From Novosphingobium pokkalii (GTDB lineage: Bacteria; Pseudomonadota; Alphaproteobacteria; Sphingomonadales; Sphingomonadaceae), in the NCBI RefSeq assembly GCF_014652855.1, contig NZ_BMZP01000005.1, positions 162,702-226,701 of the forward strand: DNA of 64,000 bases, in the 5' to 3' direction. The notes under the pieces are model-generated. The model was given only the letters and a program-made list of their open reading frames with translations, did no database searches and had not been told where the DNA came from. How positions within the stretch are numbered: the first letter of the stretch is position 1; the number at the start of each line of letters is the position of its first letter. The position numbers and the translations under genes were made by a program. Below, piece after piece: positions 25,275-35,992 of the stretch.

Positions 25275-25805
25275 TCAGGTCGGGTTCTTGAGGTAGGCGA
25301 TCACGTCGGCGCGGTCCTGGCCCTTGGGCAGGCCGGGGAACGTCATCTTGGTGCCCGGCACCACGCGCTGCGGCTTTTCCAGGTACTGGAACAGCTTTTC
25401 CGGCGTCCAGGTGATGCCGCTGTTCTTGTTGGCGTTGGAATAGGCGAACCCGGCGATCGAGCCGGCCTTGCGGCCGATGACACCGGCCAGCGATGGGCCG
25501 ATCATGTTCTTGCCCGGCTCGGCCGAGTGGCAGGCCTGGCATTGCGCGAAGATCTGCTTGCCGTGCACGGGGTCAGCGGTGAACGATGCCAGCGTGGTCT
25601 TGTCGAGCGTGTCGGTGGAATCCGCCGGCGGGGCGGCGGTGGTGCTGGCGGCAGCCGGCGTCATCGAAGCGGCCGCAGCGGCCGTGGTTTCGCTGGCGGC
25701 AGGCGTCTGCTGCGAAGCAGACTTGTCGGCGCTGCTCCCCCCGCCGCACGCGGCAAGCAGAAGAGTGGCGGAGCCCAGTGCAAGACAGTGGATCTTGGAT
25801 ATCAT
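25275..25805 (-). CDS. Membrane-anchored (lipoprotein) class I cytochrome c
   Basis: A 176-residue c-type cytochrome. The N-terminus is a lipoprotein signal (LLLAAC, Cys20), followed by a 55-residue Ala/Thr/Ser/Pro-rich linker and then a cytochrome domain with CQACH (Cys89-Cys92-His93) and a probable Met ligand in PGTKMTFPGLP. This is a tethered c2/c552-type electron carrier on the periplasmic face. GGAGG sits 6 nt before the second ATG (25805) but directly abuts the ATG at 25809-25811, so 25805 is preferred. Its place beside pufC suggests electron delivery to the reaction-centre cytochrome; a respiratory role is also possible. Confidence 0.9.
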   Translation of the reverse strand: MISKIHCLALGSATLLLAACGGGSSADKSASQQTPAASETTAAAAASMTPAAASTTAAPPADSTDTLDKTTLASFTADPVHGKQIFAQCQACHSAEPGKNMIGPSLAGVIGRKAGSIAGFAYSNANKNSGITWTPEKLFQYLEKPQRVVPGTKMTFPGLPKGQDRADVIAYLKNPT

Positions 25806-26075
25806 CTGCATCCTCCGTTATATTTCTTGAGGGTGCGCGCCACGCAGGACGGCGGCAAACTAGAACGTGTCCCATAGTGCCACGCAATACGGCCGTTAGG
25901 GCGGTCAACCTACCTTTGCTGATGCGGCAGCAGACTCGTCAAACGCCTGTCTTGTCGCACTTTCCTGTGACATCCCTGGCGCCGCAACGGTCTGGCATTA
26001 AAACCGTTCCCGCTGCGGCCATCGGGGTCTGACCGCCCGCCGTTCACGGCGGATGAAGCAAGCCGGCCATGGCCA
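25806..26075. other. Intergenic region between cytochrome c and pufC
   Basis: No gene is seen. CCGCCG-TTCA-CGGCGG (26037-26052) is a hairpin just downstream of pufC that may end the puf transcript, without a U-tract. A weak -10/-35 pair for the cytochrome gene is possible (TTGCGT, 17 bases, TCTAGT on the minus strand). A TGT-N14-ACA at about 25959 has the wrong spacing for PpsR. Confidence 0.4.
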
Positions 26076-27179
26076 TCACCCCGCCGGATTGGCCGCGCCG
26101 CCGGCGGAGGCGACAGGCTGGGTCGGCTGCGGTGCCTGGAGCGGCGCAGGGAACGAGCTGGGCACGGTATAGAGCCCCGGCGCACCCCACAGCGCGTGGT
26201 AGTCCTTGGCCATGGGATAGCCGCCCATCGGCTTGTTCTTGCCCTGGTGGCAGGTCGCGCAGCTCACCTTGAACGGATCGCCCATCGGCCCCTTGCGATA
26301 GGCCGGGAACACGCCGGCCAAAGACGAGATGTACTGGCCATTGGCCTCGCGCACCATGCGGATGCCGTACCAGGCCTTGGCGCGCTTGGGCGTGCTGATC
26401 GGCCAGGAACCAAACGACTGCGTGTTGTGGCAGAAGGTGCAGTTCACTCCCAGCGCCTTGGACACGTGGACCATCACGGCATAGGAATTTTCCGTCTGCA
26501 TCACGCTGGTCTTGTCGGCCGGCGAAGGATGCGCAGCGGTGGCCTGCACGCGGATGTTCTGGTCCTTCTTGGGGTCACCCGTCAGGTAAAGCGCCAGCGA
26601 GGAATCCGGCAACGAGGAAAAGCCGGTCGCCGCGATCGGGTTGTCCTGCCCATGGCGATTGCCGATGATCCCGTTCGGGCCAGCCGGCGGCATCGTCCAG
26701 TGGTTGGCCGGCACGGCCTGCCCACGGTGGCAGGTCCAGCACGTCACCCCGGTCTTGCCGACATGGTCCTGCCAGTTGTGGTTGATGTTGCGCGTCATCT
26801 GCAACATGCGCCGCGCGACGATCTTGGTATAGAGTTCGTCAGAGGCCATGTTGTTGGGATTGTGGCAATAGTTGCAGCCTTCCTTGGGCGCCACCCAGGC
26901 CGTCATCGCCGCCATGGTATAGCTGAGCTGCTCGGCGGATTCATCGCCCAGCACTTGCACGTTCTGGAACTGCTCCTTGGCGCGCGGACCATCGGCGGAC
27001 GGCGGATCATAGGGCGGCGGCGGCACCTCGTCCTTGGCCATGGCCACTTTCTTGACCGTGACCTGGTCCATGCCGGTGCCGCGAGTGCCGTACTGGTTGG
27101 AAACCTTGTGGGCCAGTTCGCACCCCCCCAGCGACAGCGCGGCAAGCGCTGCCAGCGCAAATGCGGTTATCCGTCTCAT
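26076..27179 (-). CDS. pufC: Photosynthetic reaction centre tetraheme cytochrome c subunit
   Basis: A 367-residue periplasmic subunit that re-reduces the special pair. Four heme sites are visible: CNYCH (102-106), CWTCH (147-151), CTFCH (247-251) and CATCH (307-311), with Met axial ligands available in helices before them (for example MLQMTRNIN). The N-terminus is a lipoprotein signal (LSLGGC, Cys20), giving a diacylglycerol anchor. The C-terminus is Pro/Ala/Gln-rich. It overlaps pufM by 4 nt (ATGA) and ends the puf operon. Confidence 0.97.
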   Translation of the reverse strand: MRRITAFALAALAALSLGGCELAHKVSNQYGTRGTGMDQVTVKKVAMAKDEVPPPPYDPPSADGPRAKEQFQNVQVLGDESAEQLSYTMAAMTAWVAPKEGCNYCHNPNNMASDELYTKIVARRMLQMTRNINHNWQDHVGKTGVTCWTCHRGQAVPANHWTMPPAGPNGIIGNRHGQDNPIAATGFSSLPDSSLALYLTGDPKKDQNIRVQATAAHPSPADKTSVMQTENSYAVMVHVSKALGVNCTFCHNTQSFGSWPISTPKRAKAWYGIRMVREANGQYISSLAGVFPAYRKGPMGDPFKVSCATCHQGKNKPMGGYPMAKDYHALWGAPGLYTVPSSFPAPLQAPQPTQPVASAGGAANPAG

Positions 27180-28150
27180 TTCCCGGCGCTCCCCAGTGTC
27201 GCAGGGTCGATCACCCCGGTTGCGGGATAGTGCGGCGCATAGCCATGCTGCTGCGCCCACAGATACCAGTTGTCCACCACCGTGCCAGTCAGCAGGATGC
27301 CGATCCCGCCGGTCAGCGTGGTCAGCACGGCAAACCACCAAGCCCAGCGATGGATCGATTCCATCGTGGCGTTGAAGCCCATGGTCCAGCGCCAGAACAG
27401 CGCCGCGCGTTCCGAAGCCGTGCCGCGATCGGTGATCTGCTCGATCTCGCGCTCGCCGCCATAGCGGCCGACCGCCAGGATCGTCGCCCCGTGCATCGCA
27501 AACAGCAGCGTCGATCCATAAAGGAACGCGATCGAGAAGCAGTGGAACGGATTGTAGAACAGATTGCCATAGCGGATCGAGAACGCGGCCGTCCAATCCA
27601 AGTGCGGAAAGATGCCGAACGGCACGCTTTCGGCCCAGCTCCCCATGAAGAACGGGCGGATGAAGCCCAGCACCAGGAACAGCCAGATCGCGCTGAGGAA
27701 TGCCCAGGCAACATGCGTGCCCATGCCCAGCGCGCGGGCGCGGGTATAGGTGCGGATCCACCACAGCACCACCGACGTTGTCAGGCAGAAGCCGGCGATG
27801 ATCCACCAGCCACCCTTGGCCAGCGGCACGAACGGCGAAAAGCCATATTCCGGCCCCGGCGGCTCCAGCGACAGCCAGGGCAGCAGGCGCACGAACTGGA
27901 TCGGGTTCCAGTTGACCGAGGCCAGCATGTTGAGCCCGATGATCTCGAACGCGGTAAAGCCGAAGATCAGCGCGAAAATGCCCGTCCAGCCGAGGTAAAT
28001 CGGACCGATCTGGGCCTGGCCGATCAGGCCTGCCAGATGCAGGAACCCGCCGGGGCCGATGCGTTCCTCGCCGCCTGGCGGCAGGGCCACGCCCATTTCC
28101 GGTTCGCCGCGCAACTGCACTTGGGTGAAGATGTTCTGATAGGTCGCCAT
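27176..28150 (-). CDS. pufM: Photosynthetic reaction centre M subunit
   Basis: A 324-residue five-helix core subunit. Landmarks are the special-pair and accessory BChl region [33 protein letters not shown] and the iron/quinone-side [23 protein letters not shown]. The N-terminal [15 protein letters not shown] is typical. The open frame extends upstream into pufL but MATYQN is the real start, 14 nt after the pufL stop. Confidence 0.97.
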   Translation of the reverse strand: MATYQNIFTQVQLRGEPEMGVALPPGGEERIGPGGFLHLAGLIGQAQIGPIYLGWTGIFALIFGFTAFEIIGLNMLASVNWNPIQFVRLLPWLSLEPPGPEYGFSPFVPLAKGGWWIIAGFCLTTSVVLWWIRTYTRARALGMGTHVAWAFLSAIWLFLVLGFIRPFFMGSWAESVPFGIFPHLDWTAAFSIRYGNLFYNPFHCFSIAFLYGSTLLFAMHGATILAVGRYGGEREIEQITDRGTASERAALFWRWTMGFNATMESIHRWAWWFAVLTTLTGGIGILLTGTVVDNWYLWAQQHGYAPHYPATGVIDPATLGSAGK

Positions 28151-28164
28151 CGCACGGTGCTCCT

Positions 28165-29004
28165 TCACGACCAGATCGGCAGGTTGAGCCACCAGGTCCA
28201 CCATTCCGGCCACCCGCGGGTCCACAGCGGGCCGCTGATGACGATGCACACCGCGCTCCAGAACCCGGCGTTGAGCGCCAGCAGCAGGCCCAGGCGGTGA
28301 ATGCCCAGCGTGCCGATGGAATAGCCGATCAGGTCGCGGAAGAAGGTGTCTTCGTATTCGGGCGATTTCACTTCGCCGGGTTGGGCGGGACCAATCGGCG
28401 CCGGGTTCACCGCCGAAAGCACCAGCGCGCCATGCAGCGCCAGCGCGAGCGTGGTGGTGAAGAAGAACGACACCGCCAGCATGTGCGCCGGGTTGTAGTG
28501 GAAGTGCAGGTACTGGTACCCGGTGTTCGACACCCAGTCGAGGTGGCTGAAAATGCCATAGGGAAAGCCCCAGTGCCACGCGCCCAGCAGGACCGGGCGG
28601 ATCACCACCAGGGTGAAATAGGCAAAGATCGCCATGCCGAACGCCACCGGCACATGATAGCCCATGCCCAGCTTGCGGCAGATTTCCACCTCCCGCAGCG
28701 CCCACGACACGAAGGAGACCAGCGCGCAGACCGTGATGATCTGCCAGAAGCCGCCTTCCTTGAGCGGTGCCAGCGCCAGGCCATATTTCAGGTCGGGCGG
28801 GGCGATCGAGATCAGCCAGGGGTTCCACGTCGGGCCCTGGCTGGCGGCGTAGAAGATCAGCGCCGTACCCAGGGAGGCGAAGATTGCCGTCACCACGCCG
28901 AAAAAGCCGACGTAGAACGGGCCCACCCAGAAATCGAACAGGTCGCCACCGATCAGGGTGCCGCCGCGCACGCGATATTTTCGTTCGAAACTCAGGAGTG
29001 CCAT
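28165..29004 (-). CDS. pufL: Photosynthetic reaction centre L subunit
   Basis: A 279-residue five-helix core subunit starting [17 protein letters not shown]. The special-pair ligand region [34 protein letters not shown] and the C-terminal [17 protein letters not shown] are characteristic. A strong purine-rich leader (GGGGAGGGGGGAGCG) precedes the ATG. Between pufA and pufL lies a stem-loop region, as in other purple bacteria, that would favour more antenna than RC mRNA. Confidence 0.97.
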   Translation of the reverse strand: MALLSFERKYRVRGGTLIGGDLFDFWVGPFYVGFFGVVTAIFASLGTALIFYAASQGPTWNPWLISIAPPDLKYGLALAPLKEGGFWQIITVCALVSFVSWALREVEICRKLGMGYHVPVAFGMAIFAYFTLVVIRPVLLGAWHWGFPYGIFSHLDWVSNTGYQYLHFHYNPAHMLAVSFFFTTTLALALHGALVLSAVNPAPIGPAQPGEVKSPEYEDTFFRDLIGYSIGTLGIHRLGLLLALNAGFWSAVCIVISGPLWTRGWPEWWTWWLNLPIWS

Positions 29005-29016
29005 CGCTCCCCCCTC

Positions 29017-29090
29017 CCCGCCTTCAACGGCGGGCTCGTGTGATCAGATGCCGATGCCCATGAGGCGGCGGTCGGGACAGCCGCCGCCTC
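29017..29090 (-). promoter_or_regulatory. pufA-pufL intercistronic stem-loops
   Basis: GAGGCGGCGG (29062-29071) pairs exactly with CCGCCGCCTC (29081-29090); nearer pufL a second short stem, CCCGCC/GGCGGG with loop TTCAAC, follows. In R. capsulatus an equivalent hairpin protects the 5' pufBA mRNA segment from 3' decay, setting the LH1:RC ratio. The same role is inferred from position. Confidence 0.7.
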
Positions 29091-29105
29091 TCGCACAGGC
29101 TCTCG

Positions 29106-29291
29106 TCAGCTTGCCGGTTTGGCCGCTGCGGCGGCATGGGCCATGCCTTGCGCCGAATTGGGGCCATCGAGCCAGTTGTAGGTGTCGGTGCTGAGCAGGA
29201 TGAAGTGAATGATCAGCGCCAGCACCAGCAGGAAGGCGAACAGGGCAACCAGTGTCCTGCGCGGATCGAAAATGAGCCAGAGTCTCCACAT
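29106..29291 (-). CDS. pufA: Light-harvesting 1 antenna alpha subunit
   Basis: A 61-residue single-helix antenna polypeptide: [35 protein letters not shown]. The His in LIIHFILL is the BChl ligand and [13 protein letters not shown] is the conserved N-terminal cap of LH1 alpha. The C-terminal 20 residues are Ala-rich and periplasmic. It lies 80 nt after pufB on the same transcript. Confidence 0.96.
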   Translation of the reverse strand: MWRLWLIFDPRRTLVALFAFLLVLALIIHFILLSTDTYNWLDGPNSAQGMAHAAAAAKPAS

Positions 29292-29371
29292 GGGTTTGAT
29301 CCTTGTGCCAGAGGGTGTGTCCCCGCTGCGTCAGGCCGGACAGGCCGGGCGCGGTGCGGGAAGCGACGGGT

Positions 29372-29527
29372 TCAGAGCCAGGGCTTCCACATCCAGACGA
29401 GGACATGGGCAACCACGGCCACACCGGTGAAGCCCAGGAAGCTGCTCACGAACAGCTTGTGGAATTCCTTCGCTTCCTCGGGCGTGAGATACGTTCTCAG
29501 CCCAAAGCGATCGTCACGATCACTCAT
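29372..29527 (-). CDS. pufB: Light-harvesting 1 antenna beta subunit
   Basis: A 51-residue single-helix antenna polypeptide: cytoplasmic [20 protein letters not shown], then [14 protein letters not shown] with the BChl-ligating His and the aromatic C-terminus typical of LH1 beta. The start MSDRDDRFG is set by AAAGGAG 8 nt upstream. The frame is open further upstream but those residues (MRRTARPR...) are not antenna-like. The 138-nt gap to bchZ holds no pufQ. Confidence 0.96.
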   Translation of the reverse strand: MSDRDDRFGLRTYLTPEEAKEFHKLFVSSFLGFTGVAVVAHVLVWMWKPWL

Positions 29528-29665
29528 AGCCAATCTCCTTTCTTTGGTGGTGTGCGAGAGGCGAGAAGACCTCTTCGGGTATCCTCGCGGACGCGCCGTG
29601 CGCCGCAAGAATGGCAGAGCCGGGCCGCGCCTTGGCAGCCTGCGGGAAGGAAAGGGCGGCGCGGG

Positions 29666-31126
29666 TCATGCGACCTGCTCCGCCAGCAGGGCATCGGCCA
29701 GGCAATCGGCGCAGACGCGGCCCTGGCCTTTCGCGCGCGCGGCGCGCTCGGCCGCATCGCGCAGCCGCTTGGCCGCCGAAATGCGGATCAGCACCGGCTG
29801 GGCAGCCACCACGGCATCGAGCCGCGCCTTGGCATCCTCGTCCCACGGCAATTCGCGCCAGGCCGGCGCACCCGTTTCGCGGGCAGGTGTCGGCTCCACC
29901 TTGTCCATCTCGGTGGCCAGCGGCAGGATGTGAAACAGCGCATCGAACAGCGCGTTGCACACTTCCTGCACCAGATAGGTCGCCCCGGCATAGCCCATGA
30001 ACGGCGTGCCGGTGTGGCGGCGGATCGCCGCGCCGGGGAAGCTGGCCGGGATATAGATCCCGCGCCCGCCGCGCTCCGCATTGTACATGCGCTCGTTATA
30101 GCTGCCGAACAGCACCAGCGGCGGATTGGCGTGGATCGCGGCGCGCACGTCCTCGTTGCGCGGCTTGACCCCGGCACTGCGCGCGAAGGCAAAGTTGCAG
30201 GGCAGGCCCATGTCGTCTTCCAGGAAGCGACGGATGCCGCGCGCATAGGTCTCGTTGGCCACGATGCCAAAGCTGGCGGTGGCAAAGAAATCCTGCGTGA
30301 CCGAGCGCCACAAGTCCCACAGCGGCTTGATCGTGGTGTGCTTTTCCCGCGCGATGAACGGTTCCGGGTCCAGCTCCAGCGCGGCGCCCAGCGCGCGCAG
30401 GAACAGCGTGGTGCTTTCCAGCCCGATCGGCGCCTGGAAATAGGGCCGCTCCAGCGTCTCGCACAGGCCCCGGCCAAACTCGCGATAAAGGCACACGTTG
30501 GCATGGGCATCGGCCAGCTTGCGGATATCAGCGAGGTGGCACCCGAGCGGGAACACCACGTTGACTTCCGCGCCCATGCCTTCGATCAGGCGGCGCACCT
30601 CGTGCAGGTCGCTCGCCATGTTGAACATGCCATAGGATGGGCCGATGATGTTGACGCGGGGCTTTTCCCCCTCGCGCACCGGGCGCACCGCCGGCACCAC
30701 CTTCGGCCCGAATTCGCGCCACAGCCAGCCCAGCGCGCGGTCGGCGCTCTGCCACTGGTCCTCGTCGATCGTGCGCGGCAGGAAGCGCTTGATATTGGTG
30801 CCTTCCGGCGTCACCCCGCCACCGATCATCTCGGCAATCGAGCCGGTGACGACCACGGCCGGCAGATCGGGATCGAGCGTCTTCCACGCCCGCTTCATCG
30901 CGCCTTCGGTGCCGGTCTTGCCCAGTTCCTCCTCGCCCAGCCCGGTGACCACGATGGGCAATTCGTGCGGCGGCAACCCGTCAGTATAGTGCAACACCGA
31001 TGTCACCGGCAGGTTTTCGCACCCCACCGGCCCGTCGATGATCACCTGCAAGCCCTTGACGGCGGTAAAGACGTAGACCGCCCCCCAATAGCCGCCGGCG
31101 CGATCGTGATCGAGCACCAGAGTCAT
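29666..31126 (-). CDS. bchZ: Chlorophyllide a reductase subunit Z
   Basis: A 486-residue nitrogenase-like subunit of chlorophyllide oxidoreductase (COR), which reduces ring [41 protein letters not shown] opens the protein; [14 protein letters not shown] and the C-terminal [15 protein letters not shown] segment are typical. It overlaps bchY by 4 nt. The puf genes follow, and in other purple bacteria puf expression is partly driven from within or upstream of bchZ. Confidence 0.96.
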   Translation of the reverse strand: MTLVLDHDRAGGYWGAVYVFTAVKGLQVIIDGPVGCENLPVTSVLHYTDGLPPHELPIVVTGLGEEELGKTGTEGAMKRAWKTLDPDLPAVVVTGSIAEMIGGGVTPEGTNIKRFLPRTIDEDQWQSADRALGWLWREFGPKVVPAVRPVREGEKPRVNIIGPSYGMFNMASDLHEVRRLIEGMGAEVNVVFPLGCHLADIRKLADAHANVCLYREFGRGLCETLERPYFQAPIGLESTTLFLRALGAALELDPEPFIAREKHTTIKPLWDLWRSVTQDFFATASFGIVANETYARGIRRFLEDDMGLPCNFAFARSAGVKPRNEDVRAAIHANPPLVLFGSYNERMYNAERGGRGIYIPASFPGAAIRRHTGTPFMGYAGATYLVQEVCNALFDALFHILPLATEMDKVEPTPARETGAPAWRELPWDEDAKARLDAVVAAQPVLIRISAAKRLRDAAERAARAKGQGRVCADCLADALLAEQVA

Positions 31127-32676
31127 GATCCCACCGCCTCGGCCGCCTTGCGCGCGGCCTCGTTCAGGGCGGCATACTTCTTCTTGAACTGCGGCCGGTC
31201 CTGCGGGGTGTCTTCCCACACGCCCGCGGCTGGCCCGCTGCCCACGCCATCGAAGAACGCGCGCATGCGATCAAAGCGCGGCTTGTTGGCCATGGCGGCA
31301 TTGACCACCTGCGCCAGGCTGCCCGCCCCGGCCACGCCCATCAGCGGCCGGGCCGAAATCAGGTTGGTGAAATAGAGCGCCGGGATCGCCTTCTGCTTGG
31401 CATGCTGCACCACCGGCGTGGTGCCGATCGCCAGGTCCGGCCCGAATTCCTCGACGGCGGCAATGTCCTGCTCCAGACTGGCGCGGAACTGCACGCGCAC
31501 CCCGCGCGCTTCCAGCCAGGCGCGATCGGCCGCACCCGCTGCCGTGGCCGGACAGGCCGTGCCGACATAGGGCACGTCCGCCCCGCTTTCAATCAACAGG
31601 CGTGCCACCAGCAGTTCCGAGCCTTCATAGCCGGTCACGGTGATCCGCCCCTTGATCGGGTTTGCCGCCAGCGCGCCACGGATGGCGGGCAGAAAGCGGT
31701 TCTTGGCAGCATCGATGCGATCCTGCGCCACGCCGCAGGCCGCGCCGATCGCATCGAGCCAGGCGGCCGTGCCCTCGGCGCCCACTGGCGCGGAACCGAC
31801 GATGCCGCGCCCGGCAGCCTCGAATTCGCGCATCGACGCGGTGTAGAACGGGTGGATCGCGCCCACCACCGCGCAATCGAGCGCGGCATAGAGCTCGCGC
31901 CATTCGCGCGTCGGCACAACCGGCCCGGCGGCCAGGCCCAGCGGCTCCAGCATCATGCCGATGCCCACCGGATCGGCCGGGAACATCTCGCCCAGCAGCG
32001 TCACGGTCGGGCGATCGGGCCGGGCGCGCGGGGCGGCCACGGGGCCCTGCTCGGCCTCGCCGCGGGCATAGGCCAGCATCGCGCCGGCCAGCACGTCCTT
32101 GGCTTCGGCGTGGGTGGGAATGCCAAAGCCGGGCACGTCGATGCCGATGATCCGCACGCCGTTGATCTGCTTTTTCAGCAGGCGCAGCGGCACGCCGCTG
32201 GCCGTGGGCACGCACAAGTTGGTCACCACGATCGCGTCATAGAGCGCCGGATCGGCCAGCCCCTCCACCGCGTCCTTGATGTCCTCGAACAGCTTGCCGG
32301 TGACCAGGGTTTCGGAATTGAACGGCACATAGCCCACCGTCCGCCGCGCGCCATAGAAGTGCGACGTGAACGTGAGGCCATAGACGCAGCAGGCCGAGCC
32401 CGAGAGCACCGTGGCGGTGCGCCGCATGCGCAGCCCCACGCGCAGCGAGCCGAATGCCGGGCACATGCTCTGCGGCTGGTCGTGCGGCCCCACCGGGTAA
32501 TCGGCGGCATAGCGTTGCAGCAGTTCGCTGCCCTGCGCCTTATCGGTTGCCGCGCGCAGCACGCCGGCATCGGCGTGGCAGCCGCCGCCCGCTGCCGGAG
32601 GCCTATCGGCTGCCGGAGCATCCAGCGCGATCCGATCCGGCTGGCGGGCCGGCGCCGCCACGTCAGACGGCGTCAT
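31123..32676 (-). CDS. bchY: Chlorophyllide a reductase subunit Y
   Basis: A 517-residue COR subunit. [56 protein letters not shown] contains the cysteines expected for the YZ cluster. The start MTPSDVAAP lies inside bchX (14-nt overlap), a stronger overlap than at the other junctions. The first 40 residues are Ala/Pro-rich and variable. Confidence 0.96.
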   Translation of the reverse strand: MTPSDVAAPARQPDRIALDAPAADRPPAAGGGCHADAGVLRAATDKAQGSELLQRYAADYPVGPHDQPQSMCPAFGSLRVGLRMRRTATVLSGSACCVYGLTFTSHFYGARRTVGYVPFNSETLVTGKLFEDIKDAVEGLADPALYDAIVVTNLCVPTASGVPLRLLKKQINGVRIIGIDVPGFGIPTHAEAKDVLAGAMLAYARGEAEQGPVAAPRARPDRPTVTLLGEMFPADPVGIGMMLEPLGLAAGPVVPTREWRELYAALDCAVVGAIHPFYTASMREFEAAGRGIVGSAPVGAEGTAAWLDAIGAACGVAQDRIDAAKNRFLPAIRGALAANPIKGRITVTGYEGSELLVARLLIESGADVPYVGTACPATAAGAADRAWLEARGVRVQFRASLEQDIAAVEEFGPDLAIGTTPVVQHAKQKAIPALYFTNLISARPLMGVAGAGSLAQVVNAAMANKPRFDRMRAFFDGVGSGPAAGVWEDTPQDRPQFKKKYAALNEAARKAAEAVGS

Positions 32677-33679
32677 AGACCACCTCCAGCGACGGCTTCT
32701 GGACAAAGGCCGCGCCGCGCATGTCGGCCTGCGTCGCGGGCGTCAGAGTCACGCCGCCGCCCACGTCCTCTGGCGAGAACAGGCCGAGAAGCCCGTCCTG
32801 GTCCAGCGGGCGCGGCTGCCGAGCCGGCGCCTCGGCCACATTGCGCGCCAGATCGGCAAACAGGCTGCCCCAGGGGCCATCGGGCCGTCCGATGATCTGG
32901 TAATTGGCCGATTTGCGGCGAATGTCCTCGTCCGCCGGGATCGCGCAGAGCACCGGGATGTCCACCGCGGCGGCAAAGGCGCCCGCTTCGCCGGTGCCAT
33001 CGTCCTTGTTCACGATCATGCCGGCAACGCCCACGTTGCCGCCCATCTTGCGGAAGTATTCCACCGCCTTGCACACGTTGTTGGCAACGTAGAGCGATTG
33101 CAGGTCGTTGGAGCCGACGACGATCACCTTCTGGCACATGTCGCGCGCAATCGGCAGGCCGAACCCGCCGCAGACCACGTCGCCCAGGAAATCGAGCAGC
33201 ACATAGTCAAAGCCCCAGTCGTGGAAGCCCAGCTTTTCCAGCAGCTCGAACCCGTGGATGATGCCGCGCCCGCCACAGCCCCGGCCCACTTCCGGCCCGC
33301 CCAGTTCCATCGCGAAAACCCCGTCGCGCTGAAAGCAGACATCCTCGATCCGCACTTCCTCGCCGGCCAGCTTCTTGGCGGCAGAGGTTTCGATGATCGT
33401 GGGGCAACTGCGCCCGCCAAACAGCAGACTGGTGGTGTCGGACTTGGGATCGCATCCGATCAGCAGCACGCGCTTGCCCTGCTGGGCCATCATGTAGCTC
33501 AGGTTTGACAAGGCAAAGCTCTTGCCCGATCCGCCCTTGCCATAGATCGCGATCACCTGGGTCTGCTTGGTCACTTCGCCGGTGTGGGGCGCGTCGGGCG
33601 CAATCGCCGCTTCCTCGCGCAGGGCCCGGATCTGGTCCGTTGCGGCATGATCGGAATGGGCCGTGTTCAACAAGGTCAT
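32663..33679 (-). CDS. bchX: Chlorophyllide a reductase iron protein
   Basis: A 338-residue NifH-like ATPase of COR. The P-loop [21 protein letters not shown] and the cluster cysteines in [10 protein letters not shown] and [15 protein letters not shown] are clear. It is longer at both ends than BchL, as is usual for BchX. The start [10 protein letters not shown] overlaps the bchC stop by 4 nt. Confidence 0.96.
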   Translation of the reverse strand: MTLLNTAHSDHAATDQIRALREEAAIAPDAPHTGEVTKQTQVIAIYGKGGSGKSFALSNLSYMMAQQGKRVLLIGCDPKSDTTSLLFGGRSCPTIIETSAAKKLAGEEVRIEDVCFQRDGVFAMELGGPEVGRGCGGRGIIHGFELLEKLGFHDWGFDYVLLDFLGDVVCGGFGLPIARDMCQKVIVVGSNDLQSLYVANNVCKAVEYFRKMGGNVGVAGMIVNKDDGTGEAGAFAAAVDIPVLCAIPADEDIRRKSANYQIIGRPDGPWGSLFADLARNVAEAPARQPRPLDQDGLLGLFSPEDVGGGVTLTPATQADMRGAAFVQKPSLEVVYDAV

Positions 33680-34644
33680 GCGCAGTCGCTCCAGTCCAGA
33701 ACCATCTTGAGGCATTCGGCCGAGAGGAACGTCTCGGGATAGGCGTCGCGCGCCTGCTGGGCCGGGCGCCGGTCGCTGATCAGGCCGGCCAGGCTCAGCG
33801 CCCCGCCTTCCACCAGCGCGCGCGTGGCGATCAGGTCTTGCGGCTTCCATTCGGCGGCGATGCGAAAGCGCGCCTCGCGCATGAAGGCCGGGGCAAAGGC
33901 AAAGCTGGGCCGATTGGCATAGAAGCCCGCCATCACCACTTCCCCGCCATGGCGCAGGCGCGGGATCAACAGGTCCAGGCAATCGGCATTGCCACTGGCG
34001 TCATAGATCGCGCCGTAATCGTGGCGATCATCGTCCTTGGGCGCGATCACCGGATAGCCATGCTCGCCCTGGCGCCGCAGCGGGTTGCGCTCCCACACCG
34101 TGGGGGCAGGCGCGCCCATCGCGATGGTCAGCCGGGCGAGCAGGCGCCCCAGCGTGCCATGGCCGATGATCAGGTCGGGCGCGGCGCCACCGGCCAGGGC
34201 ATGGCGCGCGGTCGCCGCCAGGGCGAACAGCACGCCATCGGCGCCCAGCGACTCGCTCACCGGAAAGGCCCGCGCCGAAGGCAGGATCACCCGCTGCGCC
34301 GTGCCGCCGAACAGCGCGCGCGCCTCGGGATAGCAGGCCGCGCCCGGCACGAAGACCCAGTCGCCGATGCGGCCCCACGCCTCGGCTCCGGCATCCACGA
34401 TCCGACCCAGCGATTCATAGCCGGGCACCAGCGGATAGCCCATGCCGGGGAACACCGGCATCTCGCCGGTCCACAGCAGCTTTTCGGTGCCGGTGCTGAT
34501 CCCGCTCCAGCGCACGTCGACCAGCACGTCGGACGGGCCGAGCAGTGGCGCGGCCGCAGCCGCCTCGCTCACCGATCCGGCCAGCGTCAGCTTGTCCAGC
34601 GCGATGCACCGTGGTGCCTCCAGTATGACGGCCAGTGCATCCAT
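33676..34644 (-). CDS. bchC: 3-hydroxyethyl bacteriochlorophyllide a dehydrogenase
   Basis: A 322-residue MDR-fold dehydrogenase that oxidises the C3 hydroxyethyl to acetyl, the last ring modification before Bch[36 protein letters not shown] is the BchC signature and [16 protein letters not shown] the nucleotide-binding turn. The start [11 protein letters not shown] has AGGGAGAAGGA upstream; the open frame further upstream crosses the operators and is rejected. It is the first gene under the paired PpsR boxes. Confidence 0.95.
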   Translation of the reverse strand: MDALAVILEAPRCIALDKLTLAGSVSEAAAAAPLLGPSDVLVDVRWSGISTGTEKLLWTGEMPVFPGMGYPLVPGYESLGRIVDAGAEAWGRIGDWVFVPGAACYPEARALFGGTAQRVILPSARAFPVSESLGADGVLFALAATARHALAGGAAPDLIIGHGTLGRLLARLTIAMGAPAPTVWERNPLRRQGEHGYPVIAPKDDDRHDYGAIYDASGNADCLDLLIPRLRHGGEVVMAGFYANRPSFAFAPAFMREARFRIAAEWKPQDLIATRALVEGGALSLAGLISDRRPAQQARDAYPETFLSAECLKMVLDWSDCA

Positions 34645-34741
34645 GCCCCGGTCCTTCTCCCTGGGGTCGGTCAGACCCCGTCGCCTGCACCCGAAAGCGG
34701 GTGGGTTCCGGCAAGGAGCACCATACGCCAACTGTGCCAAA

Positions 34742-34785
34742 CGTCAATCATACTTGACATAGTATAGTGTCAGGTATGCGTAACA
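34742..34785 (-). promoter_or_regulatory. bchC promoter with two PpsR operators 8 bp apart
   Basis: cGTCA-N8-TGACA (34742-34759) and TGTCAGGTATGCGTAACA (34768-34785, exact TGT-N12-ACA) are separated by exactly 8 bases. CrtJ/PpsR binds paired palindromes of this spacing cooperatively at the Rhodobacter bchC promoter. The distal box includes the crtF stop codon. TATGAT (complement of 34747-34752) is a possible -10. Confidence 0.75.
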
Positions 34786-35912
34786 ACCACACTGGCCACG
34801 ACCGGATAGGCAGTCGCCTTGCGCCGCCACCCCGCAAATCCGGCAGTTTTCAGCATGGCGCCATACTCGGCCGCCGTGCGCGGGCGGCCGGCGTTCATCG
34901 CCCAGAGGTAGAACCCGAAATAGGCATCACCCATCGCCCGTGCGCCGGGCGTGCCTGCCATCGGCTCGGCAATCACGAGTCGCCCGCCTGGCGGCAAGGC
35001 GCGGCGCACCGCCTGCAACAGCGACAGGCAGGCCGCATCATCATGATCGTGCAGCACCCGCACCAGCGTGATGCAATCATAGCCTTGCGGCAGCGCATCG
35101 TGGAAAAAGTCGCCGGGATGCAAGGCCATCGCATCCCCCCCTGCACCACCGAGTCGCGCCGCCGCACCAGCGATCACCGGTGGCAGATCGAACACGCCCA
35201 GGTCCAGCGCCGGACAGGCCGCCCGCACCGCGCTCACGAACGCGCCATGCCCACCGCCCACGTCCAGCAGGCGGCGATGCCGGGCAAAGCGATAGGCCCC
35301 CAGCGCCTGCTGCGCGACCATCGCCTGGGACGAAGCCATCAGCGCGGAATAGGCGCTCGCTTCCGGCGCCGGGGCATCGGCGGCATAGTGCCAGAACGCC
35401 GAAAGCGCGGTAGGCTCGGCCCGGTCGCGGCACAACAGCGCCACCGGATCGGCCAGATCGGCATAGAGCAGGGTGTGGTGCCGCACCATGGCCAGCGCGC
35501 CGAGATTGGCCTGCAACGCGGCCCCGCGCTGCCCCAGCATCCACCAGCCCGGCGCCACCGCTTCGGCCAGATCGAGCGCTGCTGCCGCGCGCAGCAGGCG
35601 CAGCGAGGCCGCTTCCGACAGCCCACTGAGCAGCGCCAGGCCGGCCGCATCGCACGGCCCCTCGCGCAGGCGATCGAGCAACCCCACCTGCACCGCCGCC
35701 AGCAAGACCTGCGAATAACAGAACCCGGCGACCAGATCGAACGCCTCCCCGGCGCGGCGCCGCGCGATCCACGAAACCAGCGGCAGCCGCGCCGCCCAGG
35801 CCTGGAACCCCGCACTCGCCATCACGCCATTGCGCCACGCCACCCAGCGCCGGCGCCAGGCCGGAACCTGCGACGTGCCGAAACCGCGCTCATGATTGAT
35901 GGACATATCCAT
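34770..35912 (-). CDS. crtF: Demethylspheroidene O-methyltransferase
   Basis: A 380-residue class I SAM methyltransferase that methylates the 1-hydroxyl of acyclic carotenoids (spheroidene pathway). It has an N-terminal dimerisation/winged-helix part (FCYSQVLLAAVQVGLLDRLREGPCDAAGLALLSGLSEAASLRLLRAAAAL) and the SAM motif RRLLDVGGGHGAFVSAVRAACP; a later VLHDHDDAACLSLL motif is typical. Candidate starts are ATG 35912 (MDMSINHE) and 35906 (MSINHE); no Shine-Dalgarno is visible. The PpsR box ends one base before the first ATG. It is co-directional with bchC and may read through into bchCXYZ-puf. Confidence 0.92.
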   Translation of the reverse strand: MDMSINHERGFGTSQVPAWRRRWVAWRNGVMASAGFQAWAARLPLVSWIARRRAGEAFDLVAGFCYSQVLLAAVQVGLLDRLREGPCDAAGLALLSGLSEAASLRLLRAAAALDLAEAVAPGWWMLGQRGAALQANLGALAMVRHHTLLYADLADPVALLCRDRAEPTALSAFWHYAADAPAPEASAYSALMASSQAMVAQQALGAYRFARHRRLLDVGGGHGAFVSAVRAACPALDLGVFDLPPVIAGAAARLGGAGGDAMALHPGDFFHDALPQGYDCITLVRVLHDHDDAACLSLLQAVRRALPPGGRLVIAEPMAGTPGARAMGDAYFGFYLWAMNAGRPRTAAEYGAMLKTAGFAGWRRKATAYPVVASVVVTHT

Positions 35913-35931
35913 ATGTCCATTTAATTTGACA
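35899..35931. promoter_or_regulatory. crtF/crtD divergent region: PpsR box plus 22-bp palindrome
   Basis: TGTCC-N8-TGACA (35914-35931) fits TGT-N12-ACA. Its left half is shared with a perfect palindrome, arms 35899-35908 and 35911-35920 (ATGGACATAT/ATATGTCCAT), that spans the crtF start codon. TTGACA at 35926-35931 could be a -35 for crtD, but no good -10 follows. Confidence 0.65.
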
Positions 35932-35992
35932 TAAGCCGCGTAAAGATCAATTCCATTCGGGGAGGATTCCTCGCTCCACGAAGGGCACGCGC

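Noticed and set aside
25021..25296. 91-residue plus-strand frame downstream of hemA
   Set aside because: It runs through palindromic repeats and a hairpin; the peptide is a read-through of repeat DNA.
25950..25976. Possible PpsR box upstream of the cytochrome c gene
   Set aside because: The half-sites are TGT-N14-ACA; spacing is two bases longer than the six consistent boxes in this window.
29528..29665. Possible pufQ between bchZ and pufB
   Set aside because: Only 138 bases, with no frame carrying a membrane segment and start; contains just the pufB leader.
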